64,000 nt of DNA, from assembly GCA_963839925.1 (NCBI GenBank), contig CAWIWV010000002.1, positions 1-64,000 of the forward strand. The letters run 5' to 3'. Below are positions 1 through 8,195 of this stretch, one piece after another. Numbering within the stretch: position 1 is the stretch's first letter; every line of letters starts with the position of its first letter. The notes under the pieces were generated by a model that saw only the letters and a list, made by a program, of their open reading frames with translations, was not told the origin of the DNA and ran no database searches. The position numbers and the translations under genes are program-made. The stretch is from Bog-756 sp963839925. GTDB taxonomy: Bacteria; Actinomycetota; Acidimicrobiia; Acidimicrobiales; RAAP-2.

Positions 1-1231
1 CCGATGACCGGGCGTCCCTCGCGGGCGGCGACCTGCATCGGCAGGTCATCGGGGGCGATTTCCCGCCCGTCGCGGCGGAAGTGGAAGTGCCCGGGCCGCT
101 GGTCCTCCGGCGCGGTGAGCGACGTGTTCGATCCGGGGGCCGTCTCCAGCAGCCGCTCGAGCACCGGGTTGGCCCGGATCCGGGCGCACGCGGCTGTCCT
201 CGCTCGATGCGCGATGCCGATCGGGATCGTCTCGAAGAGGGTCTCCAGCTCGTCGACCCGGGCCCGTGAGGTCGCGGTTGAGCCGCACGATTTCCTGGCG
301 GGCCCGCCATCGCGAGTCGATGTCGGTGCAGGTGCCGTACCAGCCGACCACCCGGCCCGATTCGTCGCGCTGGGGCAGGGCGTGGCCCAGGAACCAGCGG
401 TAAGCCCCGTCGCTGCCGCGGAGGCGGTACTCGACATGGATACTCGGTCCCCTCGCCGACAGCGGCGTCGCCGCCAGGCGTCGAGCGGCCCGTCGCGATC
501 CTCCGGGTGGAGCGCCTCGGTCCAGGCGGGCATGAGCGGCTCCTCGGGCGCGATGCCGAGGTATTCCAGCAGGCGGGGGCTGGCGTAGTCCACGACGCCG
601 TCGGGCCGGCAGGTCCAGACCAGGTGCGGGATCGACTCGGCCAGGAACCGGAACCGCTGCTCGCCGGCCGCAACGCCTCCTCGGCCCGCCGGCGGTCATC
701 GATGTCGGTCGCCGTCCCGAACCGGCGGATCACGCGTCCCGAGTCGTCGCAGACCGGCACCGAGCGGACGATGTGCCAGCGGTAATGGCCGTCGCGGTCG
801 CGCAGCCGGACATCGGCCTGGAACGGCCTGCCCCTCCTCGACCGCCGGGTCGCGCAGGCCCAGCAGCCGCCCCATGTCGTCGGGGTGGACCGCCGACCGC
901 CATCCCATCGCCGTGAGCGTCTCCTCGGGCGACAACCCGGTGTACTCGTACCATCGACCGTTGAAGTAATCGACCTCGCCTTCGCCGTTGGCCGTCCAGA
1001 CGATATGGGGCATCGTGTCGGCCAACTGGCGGGCCTGCCGCTCGCTCCAGCTCGGCGCCTCGGTCCAGTCCCGGAGCTCTCCGGTCGTCGATCCTCGCCG
1101 ATCGCCCGATCCTCGCGCCCGGCCCCGCCGCCCCGGCCCATCGGCCCACGTTCCCCTTCGCTCGCCAGGTGCTGAACGGGTCCTTCCGGCGACCGATCGA
1201 AATAAGGCGGAGTGCGACCCTGCGACATCAT
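1..1231 (-). pseudogene. Multi-PAS sensor protein, partial and frame-broken
   Basis: N-terminal part of a multi-PAS signalling protein, probably a sensor kinase or cyclase whose output domain lies beyond the left edge. Three PAS units can be read, spread over all three minus frames: one with MPHIVWTANGEG and YFNGRWYEYTGLSPEE (about 1060-690), a second with ESIPHLVWTC and YRLRGSDGAYRWF (about 670-310), and a third ending LPMQVAAREGRPVIG at the edge. Frame changes fall near 1075, 825, 680 and 280, so no single frame is intact. The start is taken as the double ATG at 1231. Each break looks like a one-base indel, so either sequencing error or a decayed gene is possible. Lineage appears planctomycete, like its neighbours. 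Confidence 0.6.
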
Positions 1232-1476
1232 CAGCGCCTCTTCTCTCTGGACGACTTCGCCGCCGAGCACGACCGACCGATGGACCACGCCCGCGTGGTC
1301 GCACGATTCCGTCACCGAATGGGGATCCTTCGTCACCCTATCTCAACTATCCTAGTCAATCCGATACCCGCCGTCTTGGGTTGATTGCAATGGTGGACCC
1401 GGGGATTCTTCCGAGGATGAGGCTCGGTCGCCTTGAGCGTCCTTTGTGAACTTCATCGTTTCTGGCATTTCGCCCC

Positions 1477-1507
1477 TTGATCCTCACGTCACGTGAGGCC
1501 GTAGCAT
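1477..1507 (+). promoter_or_regulatory. MerR-type promoter with 19-bp spacer and dyad operator
   Basis: TTGATC (1477-1482) and TAGCAT (1502-1507) are separated by 19 bases, the overlong spacer typical of promoters activated by MerR proteins through DNA untwisting. The spacer carries the perfect dyad CCTCACG-TCA-CGTGAGG (1482-1498). It sits about 50 bases upstream of the MerR-family gene, so autoregulation is likely. Confidence 0.6.
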
Positions 1508-1555
1508 ACCGTCGTGGCCACGGATCCCGGGCTGGCCGGCAGGAGGGCGATCGTC

Positions 1556-2307
1556 ATGCGGTTCAGGCGTTGAAGGTCGGCGAGCTGGCGAAGCGGACGG
1601 GGTTGACCGTCCGCACGCTGCACCATTACGACGAGATCGGCCTGCTGAGGCCGTCGCTGCACACCGAGTCGGGGCACCGGCTCTACACGGCCGCCGACAT
1701 CGCGCGGCTCCAGCAGGTGCTCTCGCTCCGGCAGCTCGGCTTCTGCGCTGGAGGAGATCCGCGACTGCCTGGACCGGCCCGGCTTCTCGCCGCTGGAGGT
1801 GATCCGCCTGCACGTCGCGCGGCTGCGGGAACGGATCGCGATGCAGCAGAGGCTCTGCGAGCGGCTCGAGGCCGTCGCCGCGCGACTCGGGGCGGCGGAG
1901 GAGGTCTCCGCCGACGAGTTCATCCGGACGATCGAGGAGATGACCATGATCGAGAGCTATTACACGCCCGAGCAGTTGGACGACCATCAAGACGCGCGGC
2001 GAGCAGCTCGGCGCCGGAGCGGATCCAGCAGTCGCAGGAGGAATGGGCCGAGCTGATCGCCGAGGTCCGCGCCGAGAAGGAGAAGGGGACCGACCCGACG
2101 GCCCCGGAGGTCCAGGCGATGGCGCGGCGATGGATGGCCCTGGTCAATGCGTTCACCGGCGGTGACCCGGGGATCGAGCGCTCGCTGGGCCGCCTCTGGA
2201 AGGAGCAAGGCGACACCATCGCCGCCCAGCACGACAGCCGTTACGACCCCCGGGGCGTCATGGAGTACATCGGCCGGGCGATGGCGGTGGCCAAGGGCAA
2301 CCCTTGA
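1556..2307 (+). CDS. MerR-family regulator with TipA-like effector domain (frame-broken)
   Basis: Transcription activator of the MerR family. The N-terminal winged helix is clear (TGLTVRTLHHYDEIGLL, then SGHRLYTAADIARLQQVL). A dimerisation coiled coil follows (VIRLHVARLRERIAMQQRL), then a C-terminal effector domain resembling TipAS (EEWAELIAEVRAEKEKG; NAFTGGDPGIERSLGRLW), which in relatives binds small toxic ligands. The ATG at 1556 has the Shine-Dalgarno AGGAGGG but runs into a stop after five codons. The real frame resumes at 1570, and further breaks fall near 1747 and 1990. The protein can be rebuilt by three one-base corrections. The ligand cannot be predicted. Confidence 0.65.
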
Positions 2308-2418
2308 GCCGCACGACGCCGAGGGATCATCGAAGCTCGACCGCGGGGCGTTCGCGGAGGAGCGGGTCCGATTCGAACCAAACCCCCATGTGTCTTCGTA
2401 TGAGATCCCGTACGAGGT

Positions 2419-2442
2419 GCGGTCCTCCGGCGTGAGGACCGC
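2419..2442. terminator. Perfect 9-bp hairpin after the MerR gene
   Basis: GCGGTCCTC (2419-2427) and GAGGACCGC (2434-2442) form a perfect stem with a six-base loop. There is no T run, so it is a terminator-like hairpin only. The 320 bases between 2307 and 2630 contain nothing else I can support. Confidence 0.4.
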
Positions 2443-2629
2443 TGGGCCGGAGGAATCCTGTCGGAATTCCCTTCGCGGCATCGGGTTGAGATGGCTGGTG
2501 CCGCTCCGGCCGATCCGGAACGGGGATGTCGGGGCCGGCGGATTCCGAAAACCTGGATTGGCAAGGCCGCGGCCGGGGACTATGACAGCGGGCACGGAGT
2601 CGGCGAACGACAGACATGGAGGTCGGACG

Positions 2630-3325
2630 ATGGGTCTTTCACGACGGAAAGGCGACGAGGCGCGGCGTGACTCCGGCCGGGGGCGAGACGCCCGCGGGCG
2701 GAATACGCGGAGCATGAGGCCGGCGTGCGAGTCGCTCGATGGCCGACTGCTCCTCTCGACCGTGGCCACGGTACCGGCCGCGCTCTCGTCGTCGCTGCCG
2801 GCGTCGGTGGTGGCGACTGCCGCGGCCGACCTGAATGCCCTCAATCCCACGGCTTTCGCCCAGTTCCAGAACGACCTGGCGAAGGCCGAGAGCCACTCGC
2901 ACGTGACGCAGGTGCAGGTCGACACGCTCGCCCAGGACGAGACGGCCCTCGACCAGGCGATCCAGTCCGGCGGCCTCCATCCGGTGACGCCGCTGCTGGG
3001 CAACCTCTACCTGCCGGACGTGGTCAACGGCTCGTTCCGCGAGTCTCCGGCCCAGGTGGCCCGGAGGCGCGCTCCGCTGGATCAATACGTCACCGACGTA
3101 CCGGGCGGGACCCAGCTCGTCCGCCGGACGATCGCGCAGATGCAGGTGGTCTCGCGGGCGACCGCGGCCACGCCACAGTTGCGCGCCGCCCTGCTGGCGG
3201 ACTGGCAGACCCTCTCAACCGATCTCGGGCCGAGCCCCGACACCGACCTCGGCCCCGGCGCGACCCATCGCGATCCCCTGGAAGTCTACTTCAATGGCCA
3301 GGTCGGCGATTTCATCAAGAGCTGA
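2630..3325 (+). CDS. Planctomycete-type exported hypothetical protein
   Basis: Protein of 231 residues, function unknown. It starts at ATG 2630 behind GGAGG. A basic N-terminus (SRRKGDEARR) is followed by ACESLDGRLLLS at about residues 27-38 and a hydrophobic Ala/Val/Ser stretch. The LDGRLLLS-type motif is a hallmark of many exported proteins in Isosphaeraceae and other Planctomycetes, where it precedes the mature secreted part. The remainder is Ala/Gln-rich with two helical segments (FAQFQNDLAKAESHSHVTQ; ALLADWQTLSTDLGPSP). No catalytic motif is visible. This is the strongest lineage marker that the left 3.3 kb does not belong with the actinobacterial remainder. Confidence 0.7.
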   Translation: MGLSRRKGDEARRDSGRGRDARGRNTRSMRPACESLDGRLLLSTVATVPAALSSSLPASVVATAAADLNALNPTAFAQFQNDLAKAESHSHVTQVQVDTLAQDETALDQAIQSGGLHPVTPLLGNLYLPDVVNGSFRESPAQVARRRAPLDQYVTDVPGGTQLVRRTIAQMQVVSRATAATPQLRAALLADWQTLSTDLGPSPDTDLGPGATHRDPLEVYFNGQVGDFIKS

Positions 3326-3334
3326 GCCGAGAGT

Positions 3335-3367
3335 CTGTTCCTGAGATGAGGTGAGGTCAGGAAACAG
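3335..3367. terminator. Hairpin at the lineage junction
   Basis: CTGTTCCTGA (3335-3344) pairs with TCAGGAAACAG (3357-3367), with one bulged base, directly after the stop of the planctomycete-like gene. It could be that gene's terminator. The proposed join with actinobacterial DNA lies at or just after it. Confidence 0.4.
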
Positions 3368-3402
3368 CTTCTCCTGGATGCTCGGTTGGGTCCACTGTGA
3401 CG

Positions 3403-4020
3403 TCATTTGAACAGCCGACTCTTGATGGCTGATCGGGCGCGGTCGATTACACCCAAATCGTCGTGAAGCACGCTGACGATGTTCGTTCCAGCCAGAATCA
3501 CACCGAGCTCAAAGGCCAGCTGCTGGGGATCCGTGTCAGCGGGCAACTCGCCACGGTCACCGGCCACGCCGGCCTCGAGACTGAGCACGTCACGCCACTG
3601 CTGTTGGATGCGAGCGACCTCATCATGAACGCGCCCTGGGCGACCGCCGACTTCGGCAGACGCGGAGACGAAGAAACAACCACCCGGGAAGACGCGCCGC
3701 TCGATGTAGGAGAGGTAGCCCTCACAAAGAGCGAGGAGGCGTTCGCGCCCGGGCTCGGTCGCATCGAACGCCGGAGTGACGACCTCGATGATGAAGCTGT
3801 CTCGCGCCACGTTGATGGTCGCCAGCTGGAGTTCCTCCTTGGAGCCGAACAAGGCGTAGACACTGCTCTTGGCGATGCCGGTGGCTTCGGCCAACCGCCC
3901 GATCGAGATCCCTTCGATTCCTTCGATGGATGCCAGCTGCGCTGCCTGTTCCACTACGCGGGCACGTGCGCGCTCCCCCGGCGCCCGAGTTCGCTTCTTC
4001 TGGGTCTCCACCTCGGCCAT
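3403..4020 (-). CDS. TetR-family repressor
   Basis: TetR/AcrR-type one-component repressor of 205 residues. The N-terminal helix-turn-helix reads ISIGRLAEATGIAKSSVYALF followed by SKEEL, the family signature; the C-terminal part is a helical ligand-binding and dimer domain with FPGGCFF. The start is ATG 4020 because GAGGAG stands seven bases upstream; an in-frame ATG at 4053 lacks such a site and would overlap the operator arm. It is divergent from the methyltransferase at 4111 and shares a long dyad with it, so it probably represses both itself and that gene. The inducer is unknown. Confidence 0.88.
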   Translation of the reverse strand: MAEVETQKKRTRAPGERARARVVEQAAQLASIEGIEGISIGRLAEATGIAKSSVYALFGSKEELQLATINVARDSFIIEVVTPAFDATEPGRERLLALCEGYLSYIERRVFPGGCFFVSASAEVGGRPGRVHDEVARIQQQWRDVLSLEAGVAGDRGELPADTDPQQLAFELGVILAGTNIVSVLHDDLGVIDRARSAIKSRLFK

Positions 4021-4054
4021 CGGGGACTCCTCACTCGACTGGCGCCCTTGCATC

Positions 4055-4099
4055 TTAGACGAACGACCGTTTAAAATGGTTGTACGGTCGTGCGTCTAA
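4055..4099. promoter_or_regulatory. 45-bp dyad operator between TetR gene and methyltransferase
   Basis: TTAGACGAACGACCGT (4055-4070) and ACGGTCGTGCGTCTAA (4084-4099) are inverted repeats with one mismatch in 16 bases, separated by 13 bases. The length suggests two TetR dimers. The dyad covers the shared promoter region and ends 11 bases before the methyltransferase ATG. Confidence 0.8.
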
Positions 4100-4110
4100 G
4101 GGGAGGGTCG

Positions 4111-4893
4111 ATGAGTGCTGTGAACTGGAAAGAGGCCGGTCGGGGCTGGGGAACGCGAGCAACGGAATGGGCCTACCTCTGGGAACCGTATGCGCTTCCC
4201 GCCAATGAGGTCATCTTCGACAGACTCGGCGTCGACACCGGAATTCGCCTCCTGGACATCGCGTGCGGCTCCGGCTTTGCTGCCTCGGTGGCCGCTCGAA
4301 GGGGGGCCGTGGTCACGGGGATCGATGCGTCAGAACAACTCGCCGCGATTGCAGCGGCGCGGACGCCTCACGGAAGTTTTCAGGCCGGAGATATGTTTGC
4401 TCTCCCCTACCCCGACGCCAGCTTCGATCTGGCCACCAGTTTCAACGGGATCTGGAAGGGGTGCGAGGGTGCCCTCGAAGAGGCCAAGCGCGTGCTCGTC
4501 CCTGAAGGCCGGCTGGGCCTCACCTTTTGGGGCCGGTTCGACCGTTTGGGTCTGATGCCCTACTTCCTCAAGGTCATCGAGTTATCTCCACCCAGCCACG
4601 GCACGGCAACCACGGAACAGGGCGACACCCAGAACGTGGTCGAGGACATGATCGGAGCTGTCGGTCTTGCGGCCATCGAACGCGGGACCGTGCACGTGGT
4701 CAACGAATGGCCCGACACGTCAACAGCGGTTCGAGCGCTCGCGGCAGCTGGTCCGTCCGTCCCGGCGATCGAAGCGGTCGGCTACGAACCATTCTGCGAA
4801 GCGTTGCGGGAGGTCATCTCGCCGTTCTGCGATCGGGATGTCGGGATCCGGATCACATCCGAGTTCGACTGGATTACCGCAAAGGCTGCTTGA
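4111..4893 (+). CDS. Class I SAM-dependent methyltransferase
   Basis: Methyltransferase of the Methyltransf_11/25 type, 260 residues. Motif I is LLDIACGSGFAA (about residues 47-58) and the acidic residue after beta-2 lies in GIDASEQLA. GDMFALPYPDASFD and the post-motif VLVPEGRLGLTFWG also match. The start is ATG 4111, seven bases after GGGAGGG. The substrate is unknown; relatives modify small molecules. Being controlled by the divergent TetR repressor, it may detoxify or modify the repressor's inducer. Confidence 0.85.
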   Translation: MSAVNWKEAGRGWGTRATEWAYLWEPYALPANEVIFDRLGVDTGIRLLDIACGSGFAASVAARRGAVVTGIDASEQLAAIAAARTPHGSFQAGDMFALPYPDASFDLATSFNGIWKGCEGALEEAKRVLVPEGRLGLTFWGRFDRLGLMPYFLKVIELSPPSHGTATTEQGDTQNVVEDMIGAVGLAAIERGTVHVVNEWPDTSTAVRALAAAGPSVPAIEAVGYEPFCEALREVISPFCDRDVGIRITSEFDWITAKAA

Positions 4894-4954
4894 TCGTTCT
4901 CGACAGACCCCAGCGCTGCTAGGCCGACCACTCGGCGGGCGGCCGTCAGGCCAT

Positions 4955-4969
4955 GGGCCTTTCGGCCCT
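4955..4969 (+). promoter_or_regulatory. DosR-like box
   Basis: GGGCCTTTCGGCCCT differs from GGGACTTTCGGCCCT at one base. At the standard distance it predicts a transcription start at 5004 with CATGCT as the -10 hexamer (4992-4997), the same hexamer as at the slipin promoter. The gene start at 5038 follows with a strong ribosome site. Confidence 0.6.
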
Positions 4970-5037
4970 ACTGCCTCGCGAAGCGGAGGCGCATGCTTGA
5001 GACGATCGGCATCGAAGGCGGAGAGAAGGAGGCAGTC

Positions 5038-5388
5038 ATGGACCAGGGTAACGAGGTTCCCGCGACGAACGACCGACCAGTCGAGTCCGACCAGTCCGGC
5101 ACGGGCAGCGAGGATCGCGGATCGGGTGAGCGCCAAGGGCTCCACGCCCACATGGATGAGGTCAAGCTACAAATTGCGCTCGCCGACCTCGACATCGTCG
5201 AGCGCGTTCGTCAGCAGCTCGACACGGCAGTCAACGTTTGTCTGGCCACAAAAAATCGGCTCGGCCAAGTTCGCGAAGATGCCGAAGCCGGTCTCGATGA
5301 CCTCAGACACACCCTCGATCGAGTGCTACGCGATCTCCGTGGTGTCTACGACTCCGCCGATGCCGTGGTGCGCCGGGGTCGCTCATAG
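5038..5388 (+). CDS. Small helical hypothetical protein
   Basis: Protein of 116 residues with no recognised family. The N-terminal third is polar and probably disordered (Asp/Glu/Ser/Gly rich). The rest is a long amphipathic helical region from HAHMDEVKLQIALADLDI to RDLRGVYDSADAVVRRG. The start is ATG 5038 because GAAGGAGG lies eight bases upstream; an upstream in-frame ATG at 4993 would place the predicted transcription start inside the gene. It follows a DosR-like box, so it is probably a stress-induced protein of the block. No function is assigned. Confidence 0.6.
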   Translation: MDQGNEVPATNDRPVESDQSGTGSEDRGSGERQGLHAHMDEVKLQIALADLDIVERVRQQLDTAVNVCLATKNRLGQVREDAEAGLDDLRHTLDRVLRDLRGVYDSADAVVRRGRS

Positions 5389-5413
5389 GTCACCCGGTGG
5401 TCGAGATTCCGCC

Positions 5414-5761
5414 ATGCCGTGCACCATGAAGAACCGGAGCCCCGGCGCCCAATCCGGGACTCTCTACAGTGGCCTCCTCTGGGCAGCCCTCAATGAGCGC
5501 GACCGCGCAGGCCAGCCAGTTCTGAGCGAGGTGTCGCGGGAGGTCACCGAAACACGGGTCGGGGCCACGACGGGCACACCGACGGATGAGCCCGGGTCGG
5601 CGCCAGATGCCCTGAGCGACCAGATCGCCTACGACGTTGCCCTTATCCGACTCGCCCGCTGCCTCGGCATCGAGTGTGGACCCGCGCAGTTCGAGGTTCC
5701 GGCGAGGGGCCGGCAGGAACTCCTGCAGGCCATCTCAGCGCACGGGTTCGGGCCCTTCTAG
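5414..5761 (+). CDS. Hypothetical protein
   Basis: Short reading frame of up to 115 residues, 25 bases after the preceding gene and in the same direction, so possibly co-transcribed. The C-terminal half is helical (DQIAYDVALIRLARCLGI) and contains two cysteines; the N-terminal half is Thr/Gly rich. No domain is recognised. ATG 5414 or 5426 could be the start; neither has a clear ribosome site. Called on position, lack of overlap and actinobacterial codon pattern only. Confidence 0.4.
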   Translation: MPCTMKNRSPGAQSGTLYSGLLWAALNERDRAGQPVLSEVSREVTETRVGATTGTPTDEPGSAPDALSDQIAYDVALIRLARCLGIECGPAQFEVPARGRQELLQAISAHGFGPF

Positions 5762-5833
5762 CCGCCGGGACCGAACTCTCTGGCGACGTACCGCCCTCTG
5801 ACGGGGCAAGCGACCTCGCCAGCAGGCGTCAGT

Positions 5834-6346
5834 TCACTGTCCGGTACAAACGAAAGCCGGGCTTACCGCCGGTCGCCGTGGATTGTCGCATCGATCGCTG
5901 GCCGTTGAACCGTCCCAGATGAACTGACCGCCGGACTCTTGCACAAGTTGTTCCAGAGCGACGAGGGAAGCCCTCCCGCCCCCCTCGTCCGGCACACACA
6001 GCGCCTCTGTCTGAAGCTCGAAGCTGCTGTAGCCGTCTTTGATCAACTCCCCGACCACCTTGACGAGATTCGATGCCGTCCCACCGTCGAGCGTCCCCGC
6101 CAAAACCACGACGGCAGGAGAGCGCTCGATGTCGATCGATATTTCGAGAGCGACATCCTTCCGCCATGCAAACCGCTGCTCGCAACTCCGATCGCAATCA
6201 GAGAGGCCTCCTCCCGACCTCCTCGGACACGCGAAGCCCTCGAACATCGAGGTTTCCTCACCTGGACGATTCATCCGAGGCCCGTCGTCTCGGTGCGTCG
6301 ACGCCATGATCCTCAAACCTTCCTCGGAGCGACTCCAGTGCCCCAT
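5834..6346 (-). CDS. STAS-domain protein (anti-sigma antagonist type)
   Basis: A STAS fold occupies about residues 65-155: ISIDIERSPAVVVLAGTLDG, then LVKVVGELIKDGYSSFELQT and SLVALEQLVQESGGQFIW. The first 60 residues are not conserved-looking. It probably acts as a signalling scaffold or anti-sigma antagonist. The usual phosphorylatable Ser in a D-S-x-G loop is not evident (VPDEGGGRASL at that place), so it may be non-canonical. The start at 6346 agrees with a nearly leaderless transcript predicted from the DosR-like box at 6383-6397. It is divergent from the DUF1918 gene. Confidence 0.6.
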   Translation of the reverse strand: MGHWSRSEEGLRIMASTHRDDGPRMNRPGEETSMFEGFACPRRSGGGLSDCDRSCEQRFAWRKDVALEISIDIERSPAVVVLAGTLDGGTASNLVKVVGELIKDGYSSFELQTEALCVPDEGGGRASLVALEQLVQESGGQFIWDGSTASDRCDNPRRPAVSPAFVCTGQ

Positions 6347-6382
6347 CGTGAAGCATCTTCATGGTCGAGTCGCCGTTCTCCC

Positions 6383-6397
6383 AGGGCCGAAGGTCCC
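6383..6397 (-). promoter_or_regulatory. DosR-like box
   Basis: On the minus strand the site reads GGGACCTTCGGCCCT, a full match to the window consensus. It predicts a start near 6348 with GAAGAT as the -10 hexamer, two bases before the STAS start codon. It pairs with the plus-strand box at 6432-6446 in the same intergenic region. Confidence 0.7.
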
Positions 6398-6431
6398 ATG
6401 TCCGGGCCGCTGATGCTCCGCTGACTCGGCT

Positions 6432-6446
6432 GGGACCTCTGGCCCT
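6432..6446 (+). promoter_or_regulatory. DosR-like box
   Basis: GGGACCTCTGGCCCT, one base off the window consensus. The standard geometry puts the transcription start at 6481 and GAACCT at -12 to -7, giving a 27-base leader that contains the GGAGG ribosome site of the DUF1918 gene. Confidence 0.7.
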
Positions 6447-6507
6447 GGTGTTTCCGGTCCGAATGGTCGAACCTTGACAGAGAGAACGACGCATCGAGGA
6501 GGACAAC

Positions 6508-6708
6508 ATGAAAGCCCGCCCTGGAGATCGGATCATCATCAAAGGGCATCACACAGGCGAGCCGGACCGGGATGGTGAGGTGCTCGAGGTGCAAGGTGAG
6601 GACGGAGGACCCCCCTACCTGGTCCGATGGGAAGACAACGGCCACGAGGGGATCTTCTTTCCCGGCTCTGACGCCGACATCCAACATTTCGAGCACCACG
6701 GGGACTGA
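6508..6708 (+). CDS. DUF1918 stress protein
   Basis: Small protein of 66 residues that matches DUF1918 over its whole length: GDRIIIKGHHTG, DRDGEVLEV, PPYLVRWEDNGHEGIFFPGSDA. The fold is a small beta-barrel. In M. tuberculosis the DUF1918 protein Rv0569 belongs to the DosR dormancy regulon (from memory). GAGGAGG lies eight bases before the ATG and a DosR-like box lies upstream, which fits that role here. The biochemical function is not known. Confidence 0.9.
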   Translation: MKARPGDRIIIKGHHTGEPDRDGEVLEVQGEDGGPPYLVRWEDNGHEGIFFPGSDADIQHFEHHGD

Positions 6709-6744
6709 TGAGCCGATCTTCCGCCGGACAGACCCCGATCCGAC

Positions 6745-8195
6745 TCATCGCAGCGCTTCCAGCACCCGCTCCAGTGCCTCCTTGGGGCCCAGCGCGGACG
6801 TGTCCACAACGACCGCCGAGGGCCATGCATCCATCGAACGGCTCATCATTCGGCTGATCTCCGGGGTCGCCTCGGAGATGTCGGTCTGCTCCGCCAATCG
6901 CCGGGTGATCCGTCGCTCCGCCTCGGCAAGGTCAGCTTCACACCTGCATTCGAGCAGATCGCTGCGCGTGCGGTCTGCGACATCTCTCGCGCGCTCCGCC
7001 ACGAGTTGTCGATCCACGACGCATCGAGCACGACCGACTGTCCCAAGCTCAGCCCATGCTCAGCCCGGCGTAGCATCTCCTCGTAGACGCCCGCCGTCAC
7101 CACTGGATCGTAACGATCCCCTCGAAGGCCCGGTGTCCCCGCAGTCGTCGACTCAGGATCGTGGTCGCCCTCGCGCCTGACCTCGTCGGAGCGAATGACG
7201 GTCCAGCCGGTGGCGTTCGCCAACCCGGCCGCCAGCGTCGACTTGCCGGACCCCGGGGAGCCACCGACCAGCACGAGCCGCAACCGCGCCCGCCGAAGAT
7301 GGTCGAGGGCCAACGTCTGGAGCCGGCGTGCCTTTCCATCGTCGCCACCCTCCAGCTGTCGTGAGCGGAGGCAGGCGACTTTGGCCCGGATGTAGGCCCG
7401 GTAGGCGATGTAGTGATGAGTGAGCGTCTCTGGAAACGCATCATCGGCCAGCAGTTGGTAGTCAGCCAGGAACATGTCGGCTGTATCGGAACAACCGATC
7501 GCCTCGAGGTCCATGGCGAGAAACGCCACGTCCGAGCAGACGTCACCGTGACGGAGACGGTCCGAGAACTCGATGCAGTCGAGGACCCGAACCCCGTCGT
7601 CGAGACAGAAGATGTCATCGGATTGCAGGTCTCCGTGGCCGTCGCACACCCGTCCAGCAGCGATCCGGGCATCGAACAGTGCGGTGCGCCCCTCGATCCA
7701 TCGAGTGGCAAGGGTTCGGATCTCCTCCTCGATCCCTTCGTCGAGCCCAGTCCCGACGAAGGGATCTGTTTCGGAGAAGTTCTCCTGCCACAGTGCGAGC
7801 AGAGCCTCCCCGGTCGCGTCGTCGGAGATCGCCGCCGACCGTTCAGCTCGAGCATGGAATGCTGCCAACGTTTCGGCGATCTGTTGGATCAACGACTCGG
7901 CGTCTGCGCCGTCTCGTAGGAGCGCGGCCAGCCGACGGCCCTCCGGCAACCGTCGCATCACCACCAGGTGATCGATCGCCTGGCCCTTCATCGCGAGATC
8001 CGCGACTCCGAGGTAGACGTCGGGCGCCAGACGACGATTCAGTGCCACCTCGCGCTCGCAGTCCGCCCGGCGCTCCGCCCGTTGGCGAAAGTCCAGAAAA
8101 CCGAACTGGACGGGTTTGCGCACCTTGTACACCCGGTCGCCTACGAAGAAGAGCGTCGACACGTGGGTCTCGACGACTCTCGGCGTGAGGGTCAA
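6745..8195 (-). CDS. Phosphotransferase/P-loop kinase fusion (one frame break)
   Basis: Two-domain protein of about 480 residues. The N-terminal part is an aminoglycoside-phosphotransferase-like fold (VYKVRKPVQFGFLDF; catalytic VCDGHGDLQSDDIF; then VRVLDCIEFSDRLR). The C-terminal part is an AAA/zeta-toxin-like kinase with Walker A GGSPGSGKST at about residue 310. The reading moves to the next frame near 7015, inside VVLDASW, and ends SALGPKEALERVLEALR at 6745. The start is TTG 8195, overlapping the stop of ftsH. The architecture (COG2187 plus COG0645) is that of Rv2004c, a DosR-regulon protein of unknown substrate. It shares the promoter of the FtsH operon. Confidence 0.8.
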
